This document shows, one piece after another, positions 27,452 to 36,571 of a stretch of DNA of 64,000 nucleotides. This stretch comes from an uncultured Flavobacterium sp. (lineage in GTDB: Bacteria; Bacteroidota; Bacteroidia; Flavobacteriales; Flavobacteriaceae): assembly GCA_937773775.1 (NCBI GenBank), contig CALJVL010000012.1, forward strand, positions 30,297 through 94,296, read 5' to 3'. Each line of letters begins with the position of its first letter. Positions within the stretch are counted from its first letter, which is position 1. Position numbers and translations under genes: made by a program. The notes under the pieces were generated by a model. That model made no database searches, was not told where the DNA came from, and saw only the letters and a program-made list of their open reading frames with translations.

Positions 27452-28051
27452 ATACTCAACACTAAAAAAATAAATTATTCTTCAAATTTGACTGAAGATA
27501 ATTTAAGGCGAAAAATTGACGTCATCTTTGAGCAAAGTACCGCAAGCCTTTTTGGAAAATTTATAAGCCTTAATGAGTTTGCACTTTATGACAAATGACC
27601 TTATCTAAAGTGGTACGGAGTAAACTTTAAAAGAAAAACGGCTTGTTTACAGGAGAAAATAAAAAACAAACAATTTCCTTTACTGTACCACAAATGTACC
27701 GCATCAAAACTTGAGACAATTGATATTGATTCCGTTTCTCAAGCTTTATGCTTATTAGTCTCCTTGTTTATTCCTTATGAATTTAAAACAAAATTATCTC
27801 CCTCTTATGAGAAAGCCATTAAAGGGTATTATTTAAATTTAGAAAAATTTATTAGCCTTCAGGATTCTGAAAAATCTTATTATTTACCTTCAAAACAAGA
27901 ATAGGCAATGGATGCTTCAGAAAATGAAATTTGGACTAATTATCAAAATGGAGAAAACCAAATTATGAAAAGCATAGAAGAGAAACAAGCACCTTTATGC
28001 TGGCAAAAATATAAGGGAACTTATTTGTCTTTTTTTATTGTTTGATGGTGA
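27452..28051 (+). pseudogene. Unrecognised gene with several in-frame stops
   Basis: One reading frame is protein-like over almost its whole length but is broken by TGA (27596), TAG (27902), TGA (28043) and TGA (28049). The open pieces have natural composition (PYLKWYGVNFKRKTACL, FIPYEFKTKLSPSYEKAIKGYY, EIWTNYQNGENQIMKSIEEK). The later stops sit where tryptophan would suit the sequence, fitting TGG to TAG/TGA changes. No clear start codon remains; 27452 is a guess. I cannot name the family. Confidence 0.65.
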
Positions 28052-28178
28052 AGTGGTTTAAATCCTAAAACGAATATCAATCCATTCCTAAGGTAGTCAC
28101 AAGATGACAAAACCTCGTCTAAGACTTTTAAAATAAATGTAATTAATGTACCTTGCTAACCTATATAAAAGTGAAATT

Positions 28179-30023
28179 ATGAAAGAGAATAAAATGCTGA
28201 ATTACATCAAAAATGTATTAGAAAATATGCCAGCCGGTTGGTTAAATCTAACAACGCATCGTCTAGACATTTATGATGAAAAATTAGCCAAAACACAATT
28301 TTTAGAAGAGTTTGAGCTATTGTTTAATGACAACAATTCTGAATCATCAGCACTCAATGTATTACACACTGCTTACGACTATATTCGATTAGGTCATCCG
28401 CTATCTTGTATACTAGAATGGGGAATTGCTAACTTAAATAATCTACAGGCAAAAAATGTAATAAGCTTTTCTTCAAAGACCGTTCCTGTTTTAGCAATTC
28501 TAAGAAAAAATTTATTAGATAATAAAAACACTCAGATTTTTTATACTGGAGAGTTACCCGAATTTTTTAATGCAGAAATACTGCGCTATGTTTATGGTTA
28601 TAAATTTGACTTAAAGCATATTAATACAGTAGATGAGATTCCCGCATTTGATGGAAGTACCATTTTTATTTCACAACAAGATGAAATTAGTACTATTGCT
28701 ACCAACCCAAACATAGACTTTTTTATCAATATTCATCCTCACTTTGGAAGTGTTTTATTAGTACAAGGCAAACAAAATGAAAGTTACATTTCAGAAATTC
28801 AACATGTACGTAGAAGAGAGACTATCGCAATGACGCCTACCAACTGTCTTGCTGCCTTAAATACTCTATTAGACCAACCTACTTTTGATACTAGTAAAAG
28901 TACCCTCAAGGCAAACAAAACCTTGGTCTTAGATTCAATTGTAGGGATTACTGGCACAACGACAAAGCCATTAGTTGCTTCTAGTGGACTATCTATTCAA
29001 TATGCTATAATGATGGGGCTAGTTCACGATGCTTTAGAAAACCATAAAGGAAAATCAATAAAGTTTATTGTTCCTCCCAATTGTTATGGTGGTACAAATG
29101 ACCAAGCAAGACGCGTCGCTGCTTGTATTGAAAATGTAGAAGTAGTCGATTTACCAGTCGATGGTGATAACGAAATGGTTCAAAGTATTGATGTCATTTT
29201 AGATAAAATGGCACATGAAGATGCTATCCCGTATATCATTGCAGAAATTCCAACAAACCCTCGAGTTGAAGTTCCAAATCTTATAAACTTAAAAAATGCT
29301 TTAAGTAAAGTGCGTAAAACTGCAATTGGTGAAGTCGCAATAGATCCTGTTTTTATTTTAGATCAAACATTTTGTCCTAACGTACATTTTTTAGGTGAAA
29401 ATGAAATACTATCAAGCGTTAGTACCATTTCATATGTAAGTGGTTCTAAATTTCCAAGTGGTGGGCAATGTACTGCTGGCTACTGTGTAGGAAATCATAA
29501 AACGGAAGATTTGATGGAGAAAATAGAATTGCATCTCGAACTTTGCGATAACGAGGCTACCAATCTTCAATATGAAATATTAGCAAAACAATTGCCCTCA
29601 ATGAATCAAAGAATTAAGGAGGCGTATACAAACACACGTGAATTTGTAAACTTTATCCACACGGCCTTGCCAGCGGCAAAAATTAATTTTGTTTCAGAAG
29701 AACTAGCAAATCAAGGATTTACCCCATCTGTATTTTCATTAGACCTTCCTACTAAAGGAAATACGGATGAAGAAAAAGAATCTTATAAAAGAGAATTAAA
29801 TCTTAAGCTGATTAATTTAATGATTACTGAAATTCCTAATGAAAGTAAGTTCTGTGTGAGCTACGGTCAATTAAAAGGATGTTACTGGACGATACCTGCA
29901 ACATCTACTCAAGGGACTACTAAAGAAGGTGACAAAGACTATATTGTTCGTGCTTCACTTTCTCCTAACATAGATTTGGAGCGCCATAAACAGGTATTTT
30001 TAGACTTTGTTAAACAAATATAA
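28179..30023 (+). CDS. Cys/Met-metabolism PLP-dependent enzyme, long form
   Basis: The roughly 614-residue protein belongs to the cystathionine-gamma-synthase-like PLP family. Typical segments are SSGLSIQYAIMMG, PPNCYGGTNDQARRVA (cofactor loop), IAEIPTNPRVEVPNL, ILDQTF and the PLP lysine in VSGSKFPSGGQCTAG. It is much longer than the usual 380-420 residues, with about 200 extra N-terminal residues. This matches a long variant I recall in Bacteroidota. The reaction is probably gamma-elimination or replacement on a sulfur amino acid, but the substrate is not shown. The open frame extends upstream to an ATG at 28146. Confidence 0.75.
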   Translation: MKENKMLNYIKNVLENMPAGWLNLTTHRLDIYDEKLAKTQFLEEFELLFNDNNSESSALNVLHTAYDYIRLGHPLSCILEWGIANLNNLQAKNVISFSSKTVPVLAILRKNLLDNKNTQIFYTGELPEFFNAEILRYVYGYKFDLKHINTVDEIPAFDGSTIFISQQDEISTIATNPNIDFFINIHPHFGSVLLVQGKQNESYISEIQHVRRRETIAMTPTNCLAALNTLLDQPTFDTSKSTLKANKTLVLDSIVGITGTTTKPLVASSGLSIQYAIMMGLVHDALENHKGKSIKFIVPPNCYGGTNDQARRVAACIENVEVVDLPVDGDNEMVQSIDVILDKMAHEDAIPYIIAEIPTNPRVEVPNLINLKNALSKVRKTAIGEVAIDPVFILDQTFCPNVHFLGENEILSSVSTISYVSGSKFPSGGQCTAGYCVGNHKTEDLMEKIELHLELCDNEATNLQYEILAKQLPSMNQRIKEAYTNTREFVNFIHTALPAAKINFVSEELANQGFTPSVFSLDLPTKGNTDEEKESYKRELNLKLINLMITEIPNESKFCVSYGQLKGCYWTIPATSTQGTTKEGDKDYIVRASLSPNIDLERHKQVFLDFVKQI

Positions 30024-30029
30024 CTAAGA

Positions 30030-30057
30030 GGGAGGCCTTATAGCCTCCCAATTTTTT
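30030..30057 (+). terminator. Rho-independent terminator
   Basis: GGGAGGC (30030-30036) and GCCTCCC (30043-30049) form a compact GC hairpin followed by AATTTTTT. Confidence 0.9.
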
Positions 30058-30089
30058 CATATTATTAAGTGTTTTATTTTAGCATGACC

Positions 30090-30658
30090 TGCTAATGCTC
30101 TTGGTTCTTATTCAATAGCCGTTTTTTACAGAGGCAAAAAATATAGACGAGCAATTCCTCCTTGTTATAATTTCTCACGGCAATTGGTTCCCCTTATTTG
30201 TACCGGACAATTAGCACATTTTTAGCAAAAAACGGTTATATCGTAGCAATGTTAGAACATTACGAAAACAACCGAAACAATAATGAATTAGAAAAAAGTG
30301 TTTAAAATCTTCAATAGAGGCTGCGAAATCTTAGTTTGGCAATTGTAATGGCTCCAGCAGCAACTTACTACCTTCATGAAAGTTCCTTGCACCAAGTAAA
30401 TATTCCCACCTTATTATTCATCGCAGAACGAGACCATTACACACCAAAAGAATGAACAGCAGATGTTATTTTAAATAGTGTTCCTGATAAATCAAAAGTG
30501 CCGCTCAAAGTTATAAGGAACGCAAGACATTTTTCATTTATTAGTCCATTTCCAGCAACAATGAAATCCCCAAGTTTCTCCTATAAACAGACCTAAATGA
30601 CTTTGACAAAGAAGCATTTCATAAAGAGTTGCCATTAGAAATATTTAACTTTTTATAG
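30090..30658 (+). pseudogene. Alpha/beta-hydrolase (dienelactone-hydrolase-like) relic
   Basis: Recognisable pieces occur in order but in different frames: LVIISHGN, TISTFLAKNGYIVAMLEHYE, LAIVMAPAATYYLHE, VNIPTLLFIAERDHYTPKE, NARHFSFISPFPATMKSP and a tail FDKEAFHKELPLEIFNFL before TAG at 30656. The G-x-S-x-G nucleophile segment expected between the second and third pieces is missing, so an internal deletion joined the halves. Several frameshifts and stops are also present. This is an old pseudogene with no function. Confidence 0.75.
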
Positions 30659-30759
30659 TAAAAACTAAGTACAAAATAGTAGATGTGCAATAGCATTAGA
30701 AATCTAAATTTTTAGGTTTTAAAGCGCTTTTTCCCTAAGCGAAACCTTTCCCAAAACAG

Positions 30760-31683
30760 CTAATACTGCTCATGCCAACTAAAATTATCCTGAATAATTT
30801 GTGCTTTTTCTTTCTTTAAATAATCTAAAAAAGCGAGGGAGACAGGCGAGTGCTTTTTACCTTTCAGCCATATTAAACTCCAAGTTGTTTTAATAGGAAG
30901 CCCTTTAATTGGGATTATTTGTAGTTCATTATTTTGCAGTTCACTTCTTATTCCTATCAACGGCATGATAGAACAACCTAAACCAGCCAATAATGCTTGC
31001 TTAACTGCTTCGTTAGATGTTAGCTCCATTTTCTTTAGCACCGATATGTTATTTCGTTCAATAAAACTCACCATAGTTTGTCTTGTACCTGAACCTTTTT
31101 CTCTGAAAATTAAAGGCGAATCAGTGAATATTTCTGAAATGCTAACCCCTTTTTTAAATTTCGTTTTCATGTCGTTTACTAAGAACAACTTGTTTTGAAG
31201 CAAATCTAATTTTTCGATTTTCAGAGTATCAGGCAAGATTGATACCAGCGCAAAGTCGACTTCATTATTTACTAAACTCTCCACCACCTTATTCTTATTC
31301 GTCACATCCATTAATAATTCTATATCTGAATGTTGTTTCATAAAATCAGTGAGGAAATAGGGCATGATATACTTACCAGTCGACACCACTGAAAACTTCA
31401 GACGACCTGATAATTGTCCTTTATAGGCCGATGTTTTATAGTTGATTGCATACACTTGATTGATGATGTTTTCGGCAGCTTCGGCAATTTCCCTACCAAA
31501 ATCGGTGATGTATATTTTCCTGCCAAGTACCTCTGTTAACGGTATTTCAAATTGATCTTGGAAATTTTTTAGTTGAATAGAAACTGCTGGTTGGGTTAGG
31601 TGCAACTCTTCTGCAGCCCTAGTTACACTTTCTGTTTGAACGATTTTCAGAAATATCTGTAATTGATGTAGTGTATAATTCAT
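30760..31683 (-). CDS. LysR-family transcriptional regulator
   Basis: The 307-residue protein has the N-terminal LysR helix-turn-helix (about 1-60, VTRAAEELHLTQPAVSIQLKNF) and a substrate-binding domain (about 90-295) with typical FREKGSGTRQTMV and GLGCSIMPL segments. It is probably a CysB/CbbR-like activator responding to a small metabolite. It is divergent from the prohibitin-like gene across 98 bases, and its promoter and operator lie there. The hydrolase relic ends just downstream, so any former target operon on that side is lost. Confidence 0.88.
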   Translation of the reverse strand: MNYTLHQLQIFLKIVQTESVTRAAEELHLTQPAVSIQLKNFQDQFEIPLTEVLGRKIYITDFGREIAEAAENIINQVYAINYKTSAYKGQLSGRLKFSVVSTGKYIMPYFLTDFMKQHSDIELLMDVTNKNKVVESLVNNEVDFALVSILPDTLKIEKLDLLQNKLFLVNDMKTKFKKGVSISEIFTDSPLIFREKGSGTRQTMVSFIERNNISVLKKMELTSNEAVKQALLAGLGCSIMPLIGIRSELQNNELQIIPIKGLPIKTTWSLIWLKGKKHSPVSLAFLDYLKKEKAQIIQDNFSWHEQY

Positions 31684-31703
31684 AAATAATTTTAATGGTT
31701 TAC

Positions 31704-31753
31704 ATTACAAATATAAATAAAAATTAATGAACAAAGTTTATGATTTTTGTAAT
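31704..31753. promoter_or_regulatory. Divergent LysR control region
   Basis: ATTACAAA (31704-31711) and TTTGTAAT (31746-31753) are perfect inverted repeats 34 bases apart. Between the arms lies an AT-rich stretch. A minus-strand TATATTTG box (31708-31715) overlaps the left arm, so a bound LysR protein would repress its own gene. The role is inferred. Confidence 0.4.
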
Positions 31754-31781
31754 ATAAATTTAATCAGTTTAAATCTTACAT

Positions 31782-32558
31782 ATGAAAACAAACAAAATAT
31801 TAAGTGCTTCATTAATTGGATTAATGTTCACTAGTTGCGCAATTATTAGACCAGGTGAGGTTGGTGTAAAACAAAATTTAGGAGTTCTTGCTAATGAGGT
31901 AAAATCTCAAGGCACTGTTTTCTATAATCCTTTTATTGGAAAAGTAATAAAAACCTCTATTCAAACAAACAACTTAGAGCTTTCCCTGAGTCTTCCTAGT
32001 AAAGAAGGATTGAGTATTACATCCCAAATTTCTATTTTGTATAAATTAGACAAAAGTAGAGTCCCTGATATTATCAGAAATATTGGATTGAACTATGAGT
32101 CCATAATTGCTAATGTATTTAGATCCGCTTCTGCAGATGTATGTTCTCAATTTTTCGCAAAAGATATGCATTCAGGAATGCGCGCAACAATTGAAAATGA
32201 AATCAAGAACAGAATGGATGAAATATTAGTTCCGCAAGGAATAATCGTTGAATCCGTTTTAATGAAAAGCATTCAATTACCTAATGGTTTATCAGCATCT
32301 ATAGAAAGAAAGCTGCAAGCAGAACAAGATGCTATGCGAATGGAATTTGTTTTACAGCAGGAAAAATTAGAAGCAGAAAGAATCATAATTGAAGCCAAAG
32401 GAACTAGAGATGCCCAAAACATTATTTCTGAAGGCTTAACTGATCAAATTATTAAAATTAGAAGTATTGAAGCATTTAAAGAGTTGTCAAAATCACCTAA
32501 TAGCAAAATCATAATAACAGATGGTAAAACGCCATTTTTAATTGACGGTAATATTTAG
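31782..32558 (+). CDS. Prohibitin/SPFH-domain lipoprotein
   Basis: The 258-residue protein has a lipoprotein signal ending MFTSC (C19) and an SPFH/prohibitin domain (PGEVGVKQNLG at its start, then RNIGLNYESIIANVFRSASADV). A helical C-terminus follows (RKLQAEQDAMRMEFVLQQEKLEAERI) and probably drives ring-like oligomers. It would be anchored to the inner or outer membrane from the periplasmic side, unlike most prohibitins that have a membrane helix. The stop is 4 bases before the isocitrate dehydrogenase relic, so the two once formed an operon. Confidence 0.8.
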   Translation: MKTNKILSASLIGLMFTSCAIIRPGEVGVKQNLGVLANEVKSQGTVFYNPFIGKVIKTSIQTNNLELSLSLPSKEGLSITSQISILYKLDKSRVPDIIRNIGLNYESIIANVFRSASADVCSQFFAKDMHSGMRATIENEIKNRMDEILVPQGIIVESVLMKSIQLPNGLSASIERKLQAEQDAMRMEFVLQQEKLEAERIIIEAKGTRDAQNIISEGLTDQIIKIRSIEAFKELSKSPNSKIIITDGKTPFLIDGNI

Positions 32559-32562
32559 GAGG

Positions 32563-33228
32563 ATGACAAAGATAACCATTGCAAAAGGACATGGAATAGG
32601 TCCTGCTATAATGGATGTCACTTTAGAAATAATTTTAGCTGCAGGCGCTGCAATTGAATTTGAAGAAATAGAAGTGGCTGAAAAAGTTGAAAATGCTTGG
32701 CTCAAAACCTTAGAAGATGGAGTTCATACTTATGATATTTTTAAAGAAGGCATCAGCAAAGAAAAAGTAGGGACAAAAGAATTTGCCAAAGCAGTAATTG
32801 CTAATCTTGGCCAAAAGCCATCCATTTTAAACCCAGTTTCCTACTCTACTAATTCTGCTTTAATTCTTCCAAAATACAAACGAAAACCTGCTGCGAAAAA
32901 AGACTTGGCTGTAATTGACATTTGTACATTGGAATGGAACGAACCAAAATAAATTAGCAGAAAAAAGGAAAAAAAAGAAAGTAGATCTATCAAACTTACA
33001 ATGATTACCATCAAAGGAATCAATGTTTGGCCTGATGGTTTTGAGGAAATCTTTTGTACTGACCATCGGAGATGTCGTTTTAAGCCGAACGGAGATTCTG
33101 AAACAGAAAAAACAAATATTATTGAATTACTCTTGAGTGCTCTTAATGAAAATATAGAAACCATAAAAACTAAAAACCTATACTCATTTGATTGTAAAGC
33201 GTGATATTCGCTAAGACAAGACCAATAA
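32563..33228 (+). pseudogene. icd: Isocitrate dehydrogenase with its catalytic middle deleted
   Basis: The frame starts with the NADP-isocitrate dehydrogenase N-terminus (MTKITIAKGHGIGPAIMD). After about 38 residues it jumps, in frame, to the C-terminal region (NAWLKTLEDGVHTYDI, KEKVGTKEFAKAVIANLGQ). Roughly 260-300 residues with the substrate and cofactor sites are missing. The frame then has a TAA at 32950, continues with WPDGFEEIFCTDHRRCRF and IKTKNLYSFD, and meets a TGA at 33202 where relatives have arginine. It ends at TAA 33226. The long C-terminal extension identifies the type of enzyme found in Rickettsia and some Bacteroidota. Confidence 0.85.
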
Positions 33229-33250
33229 TTATTCAAATATAAAAGCTATA

Positions 33251-33553
33251 ATAAATGTTACTATCTATCTCAAAAAGGAGCATAATCCTACTGAATTGAT
33301 ACAATTCCTATTAAAGGAAAAATTAATTGCCTGCGCTTCTATTGATAAAAATAATATATCCTATAATTTGAGGGAAGAGGCTTTTTCTGAAGAAGTTTAT
33401 GATGTAATCACTGCGTTATCAAAAGCTTCATTATTCAATGCAATTGTGGCAGCGGTAGAAACAAAAATTGGAGCAGAAACACCGATTAACTCAACTCCAA
33501 TTGTTGGTTCCAACAGATTATTTGACCACACCATTAAAGCGATTCCTATTTAA
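33251..33553 (+). CDS. CutA-like small protein, start codon uncertain
   Basis: The protein-like frame reads INVTIYLKKEHNPTELIQFL and then EKLIACASIDKNN, resembling the CutA1 fold (EKLIACA matches the family EKLAACV motif), and ends VGSNRLFDHTIKAIPI. The only usable start in frame is TTG at 33296, which would cut off the first strand. An ATA stands at 33251 where ATG would be expected. Either the gene uses the TTG and is short, or its start was lost. CutA proteins are trimers linked to metal tolerance. Confidence 0.5.
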   Translation: MNVTIYLKKEHNPTELIQFLLKEKLIACASIDKNNISYNLREEAFSEEVYDVITALSKASLFNAIVAAVETKIGAETPINSTPIVGSNRLFDHTIKAIPI

Positions 33554-33684
33554 AGATTAATGTCGGGATCTTCGAGCTTATAACAGGAAGAATTTATCTC
33601 CATCGAAATAATGAAGAAAGCTAGAAGAGTTAAAGTTAAATGCTGTCAAAAAGAGCTGCTTTAATGAAGAAATAAAGTAAAACA

Positions 33685-33716
33685 AATAAGGAATCAATTT
33701 TAATTGATTCCTTATT
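33685..33716. terminator. Palindromic terminator-like hairpin
   Basis: AATAAGGAATCAATT (33685-33699) and its complement (33702-33716) form a 15-base-pair hairpin with a 2-base loop. It follows the CutA-like gene and has few T residues after it. Confidence 0.6.
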
Positions 33717-33732
33717 AAACATCGAATAATCT

Positions 33733-33897
33733 ATGAGAATTACAGATTTAAGAATTTGTGCAGCACTTATAATAATGATACTCCTTTTAGGATTATCTTT
33801 TATTTCAACAGATGCCCTTCATAGCGGACTCTGTGTTACACTGTCAATAATTATTGGCGCAATTATATTTAGACAACAATCGAACCAAAAGAATTAA
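33733..33897 (+). CDS. Small two-helix membrane protein, 54 residues
   Basis: The frame begins MRITDLRICAALIIMILLLG and ends RQQSNQKN. Two hydrophobic helices (about 8-25 and 32-46) are joined by a short loop. It is too short for most gene finders, but it begins a run of three closely spaced plus-strand genes (gap 5 bases to the next), which supports it. Function unknown. Confidence 0.5.
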   Translation: MRITDLRICAALIIMILLLGLSFISTDALHSGLCVTLSIIIGAIIFRQQSNQKN

Positions 33898-33902
33898 GAA
33901 AA

Positions 33903-34184
33903 ATGAAAAACACAAAAGAATTGAAACTTATTGACGGTCATTTCTCTCCTGATGAGGCTAGAGAAATATTAATGAATGTTTTCTTAGGTAAAATTGATTT
34001 TCATCAAAATAAAAACTTTAGCTCAGAAGAACGTTTTGGAAAACAGGACGTCACTGCCCTAAAGAGAATTCCTGAATTACAAAGAAGCATGGATTCTATA
34101 TCTAAAATAATAGAAGAGGCAAAACAAAATAATGAAACCCTACAGATAACTTCTGAGGTACGGATAAGTCTATCTAAATCTTAA
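33903..34184 (+). CDS. Conserved hypothetical protein, 93 residues
   Basis: The protein is charged and helical, with segments FSPDEAREILMNVFLGKIDFHQ and SSEERFGKQDVTALKRIPEL that I recall from uncharacterised flavobacterial proteins of about the same length. No catalytic motif is visible. It sits between a tiny membrane protein and the DUF6671-like gene, 5 bases on either side. Confidence 0.65.
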   Translation: MKNTKELKLIDGHFSPDEAREILMNVFLGKIDFHQNKNFSSEERFGKQDVTALKRIPELQRSMDSISKIIEEAKQNNETLQITSEVRISLSKS

Positions 34185-34189
34185 AAATT

Positions 34190-35026
34190 ATGTTTGAAGG
34201 GAGAGACTTGGTTATAGCAACCAAACACAACAAAGAAAAAGTAATCGCACCAATTTTAGAACGTGAACTAGGCGTAAAGTGCTTTGTAATACCAGACATA
34301 GATACTGATGAACTCGGGACTTTTACAGGAGAAGTAGAAAGAAAAGAAGATCCAATAACAACAGCTAGAAACAAATGCTTGTTAGCTATGAAGCTAACGA
34401 ACTGCGATATGGCTATAGCGAGCGAAGGTTCTTTTGGACCGCATCCATCCATTTTCTTTGTTCACGCCGATGACGAATTTTTGCTGTTTATGGACAAGAA
34501 AAACAACTTGGAAATCATAGTGAGAGAGATAAGTATGGAAACAAATTTTTCTGGCGCAATGATTACCAGCAAAACTGAACTTACTGAATTTGCCAACAAA
34601 GTGAACTTTCCATCACATGGCCTAATTGTTAGAAAGGCGGATACCGATTTTATTGAAATTGAAAAAGGCATCAAGAATTGGAGAAAACTAGCAAAGGTAT
34701 ACACCCATTTCATCAGGTTATACGGAAGCGTTTATGTAGAGACAGATATGAGGGCGATGCACAATCCATCTCGTATGAGAGTGATAAAAAGCGCCACCGT
34801 TAAATTAGCTACAAAAATAAAATCCCTTTGCCCCGATTGCAAAACTCCAGGCTTTGGCATAACCAACGCAAAGCAAGGGCTACCTTGCCAATTATGTAAT
34901 TTGCCAACTCGTTCTACTTTAAGTCACATTTATAGTTGTCAAAAATGTTCCCACTCTAAAGAAGAAAAATATCCATATAATAAACATTGCGAGGACCCTA
35001 CCTATTGCGATATCTGTAATCCCTAA
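34190..35026 (+). CDS. DUF6671-like protein with zinc-ribbon tail
   Basis: The 278-residue protein has a globular N-terminal region (about 1-200, GRDLVIATKHNKEKVIAPIL, DMAIASEGSFGPHPSIFF, TETDMRAMHNPSRM-like segment near 185) that I recall as DUF6671. The C-terminal zinc-ribbon region is cysteine-rich: CPDC (about 214-217), CQLC, CQKC and CDIC pairs. It may be a nucleic-acid- or protein-binding enzyme; function unknown. It is the last gene in a three-gene plus-strand cluster. Confidence 0.6.
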   Translation: MFEGRDLVIATKHNKEKVIAPILERELGVKCFVIPDIDTDELGTFTGEVERKEDPITTARNKCLLAMKLTNCDMAIASEGSFGPHPSIFFVHADDEFLLFMDKKNNLEIIVREISMETNFSGAMITSKTELTEFANKVNFPSHGLIVRKADTDFIEIEKGIKNWRKLAKVYTHFIRLYGSVYVETDMRAMHNPSRMRVIKSATVKLATKIKSLCPDCKTPGFGITNAKQGLPCQLCNLPTRSTLSHIYSCQKCSHSKEEKYPYNKHCEDPTYCDICNP

Positions 35027-35316
35027 AAAAACAGGCTTGGTTAAAAGCTAATATGAATAAAGTCAGCAAATCTCTAACATGTCATTACATAATTGCCTCT
35101 CTTGCTAAAATTTTTTATTACTTGGGTACGAAATAGCTATTGTAAAAAAGTACTATTATACCCTATTTCCTCTCGTGATTATTTGTAAGAATACTACTAT
35201 CTAAAAATAGCTACTACTTCAAAAAAGTTATTTATATTTGACTGGTCTGTACTTTGCTATATCGACAATCAAACCAATTTTGCTCGTATGCTTGCTATTT
35301 GATAGCAACTATATAA

Positions 35317-35514
35317 ATGGGAGCAACAATTTTAAAAATAATCGACCCTGAAAATGAAAAATTTTTTGAATTTGTAACAAAAAATGATTTTTTAAAATTC
35401 AAAACTAATCGATACAAAAATAGTATTAGAAATTTTAAAAAAGATTTTATAATTTTCATTTTTCTAACATCAATGAATTCAATTATAGAATGCAACTTTC
35501 TGGCAATAGAATAA
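35317..35514 (+). CDS. Possible small hypothetical protein
   Basis: A 65-residue frame rich in Lys, Phe, Asn and Ile (starting MGATILKIIDPENEKFFEFV). The minus strand also has a similar-sized frame here, so the open reading may only reflect AT-rich DNA. It lacks a promoter box or neighbours to support it. Confidence 0.25.
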   Translation: MGATILKIIDPENEKFFEFVTKNDFLKFKTNRYKNSIRNFKKDFIIFIFLTSMNSIIECNFLAIE

Positions 35515-35816
35515 AAATAATTTTATTAGTTTAATTTTGTTTCCTAGCCTCTGGCTTTTCAGATAATACTTTCTTTTCATATGGGTCCTCGATTCCAAAG
35601 TTTGTTTATCATAATAATTTTTCTTTGAAAAAGTTCTGGAACGTTTTATATATCCTCAAAAGTACAAAAAGTTCCCGTTAACCATAAAAAACGGATAAAA
35701 AACATGTTTTTTATCCGTTAGAATTAATCATTAATGCATAAAAAATAGTGGGTAGAGGATTTAAAAAAAATCATTATAATCTAGTACACTATTTTAAAGG
35801 GATTTATCTAAGATTA
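35515..35816. other. Intergenic stretch containing a perfect palindrome
   Basis: No gene is visible between the possible 65-residue frame and the SnoaL-like gene. The 30-base palindrome at 35690-35719 is the only notable structure. Confidence 0.4.
35690..35719. repeat. Perfect 30-base palindrome
   Basis: AACGGATAAAAAACA (35690-35704) is followed at once by its exact complement to 35719. It could be a bidirectional terminator (the arms give A-rich and T-rich ends) or a protein-binding site. It serves no obvious plus-strand gene. Confidence 0.7.
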
Positions 35817-36329
35817 TTATTTATCCACTGGAATAGCTCCCAATTGCTGCATAAACCATAAATTATCATCAAAATCTTGTTCTTCGATAATTTTTCCATC
35901 TTTCATCTTTACTAATGTTACTCCAGAAAGATTCATTGGTTTTCCGCTGTCTCTGGCAATTCCCTTAAAATTCCAATGCTTTACAATGTCATCTCCTTGT
36001 CCCCAAATATCAATAAAAGTAAATTTGATATCAGAAAACATAGTATGATAAACATTAAAATGTGCTTTAAAACCTTCAATACTTGTCGAAGTTACTTCTT
36101 CCTTCTGATTTTTAAGTCTTACATTTTTATCAAAATATTTTTCATTCACATATTCCATATCTCCTCCATTGTTAAAAATGTGATCCCATGTTGATCTGTA
36201 CATTTTAATATTGGCTTCCGTTTGTTTTTTGGATGCCATTAATTTATCACATTCTTTAGAAGAAGACTGTGCAATTGAAACTGTCGCAAATGCTAAGATT
36301 GCAATTGCTGTAAATAATACCTTTTTCAT
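35817..36329 (-). CDS. Secreted SnoaL/NTF2-like (ester cyclase type) protein
   Basis: The 170-residue protein has a signal peptide (MKKVLFTAIAILAFATVSIAQ) and a SnoaL-like fold: EGFKAHFNVYHTMFSDIKF, HWNFKGIARDSGKPMNLSGV and DGKIIEEQDFDDNLWFMQQLG. Such proteins bind small hydrophobic ligands; some are polyketide cyclases, but most bacterial ones have no known reaction. Export to the periplasm is unusual for the fold. It is divergent from the GlxA-like regulator, which might control it; this is inference. Confidence 0.75.
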   Translation of the reverse strand: MKKVLFTAIAILAFATVSIAQSSSKECDKLMASKKQTEANIKMYRSTWDHIFNNGGDMEYVNEKYFDKNVRLKNQKEEVTSTSIEGFKAHFNVYHTMFSDIKFTFIDIWGQGDDIVKHWNFKGIARDSGKPMNLSGVTLVKMKDGKIIEEQDFDDNLWFMQQLGAIPVDK

Positions 36330-36571
36330 CTTTTTGGGGGTTCTTTATATTTCTTACTCTTTTGGATTTTCAGATTACTCCCCGTTTTTTATATTAGTTT
36401 CTGGACTCTAATGTTTTTTTGTTTTATGCGTTTAATTTCGACCACTTTATTTTTTTTACAAAATATATTTACAAATATATACGTAATCAAATGGCTTTCG
36501 TGGTGCCTATTTCGACAATATACCATGTTATTTAAGCCATTTTAAATTGTAGGTTTACATCAAAAAAAAAA

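Noticed and set aside
35295..35495. Minus-strand 66-residue frame
   Set aside because: It mirrors the plus-strand 65-residue frame in AT-rich DNA; neither has outside support, and I kept only the plus frame at low confidence.
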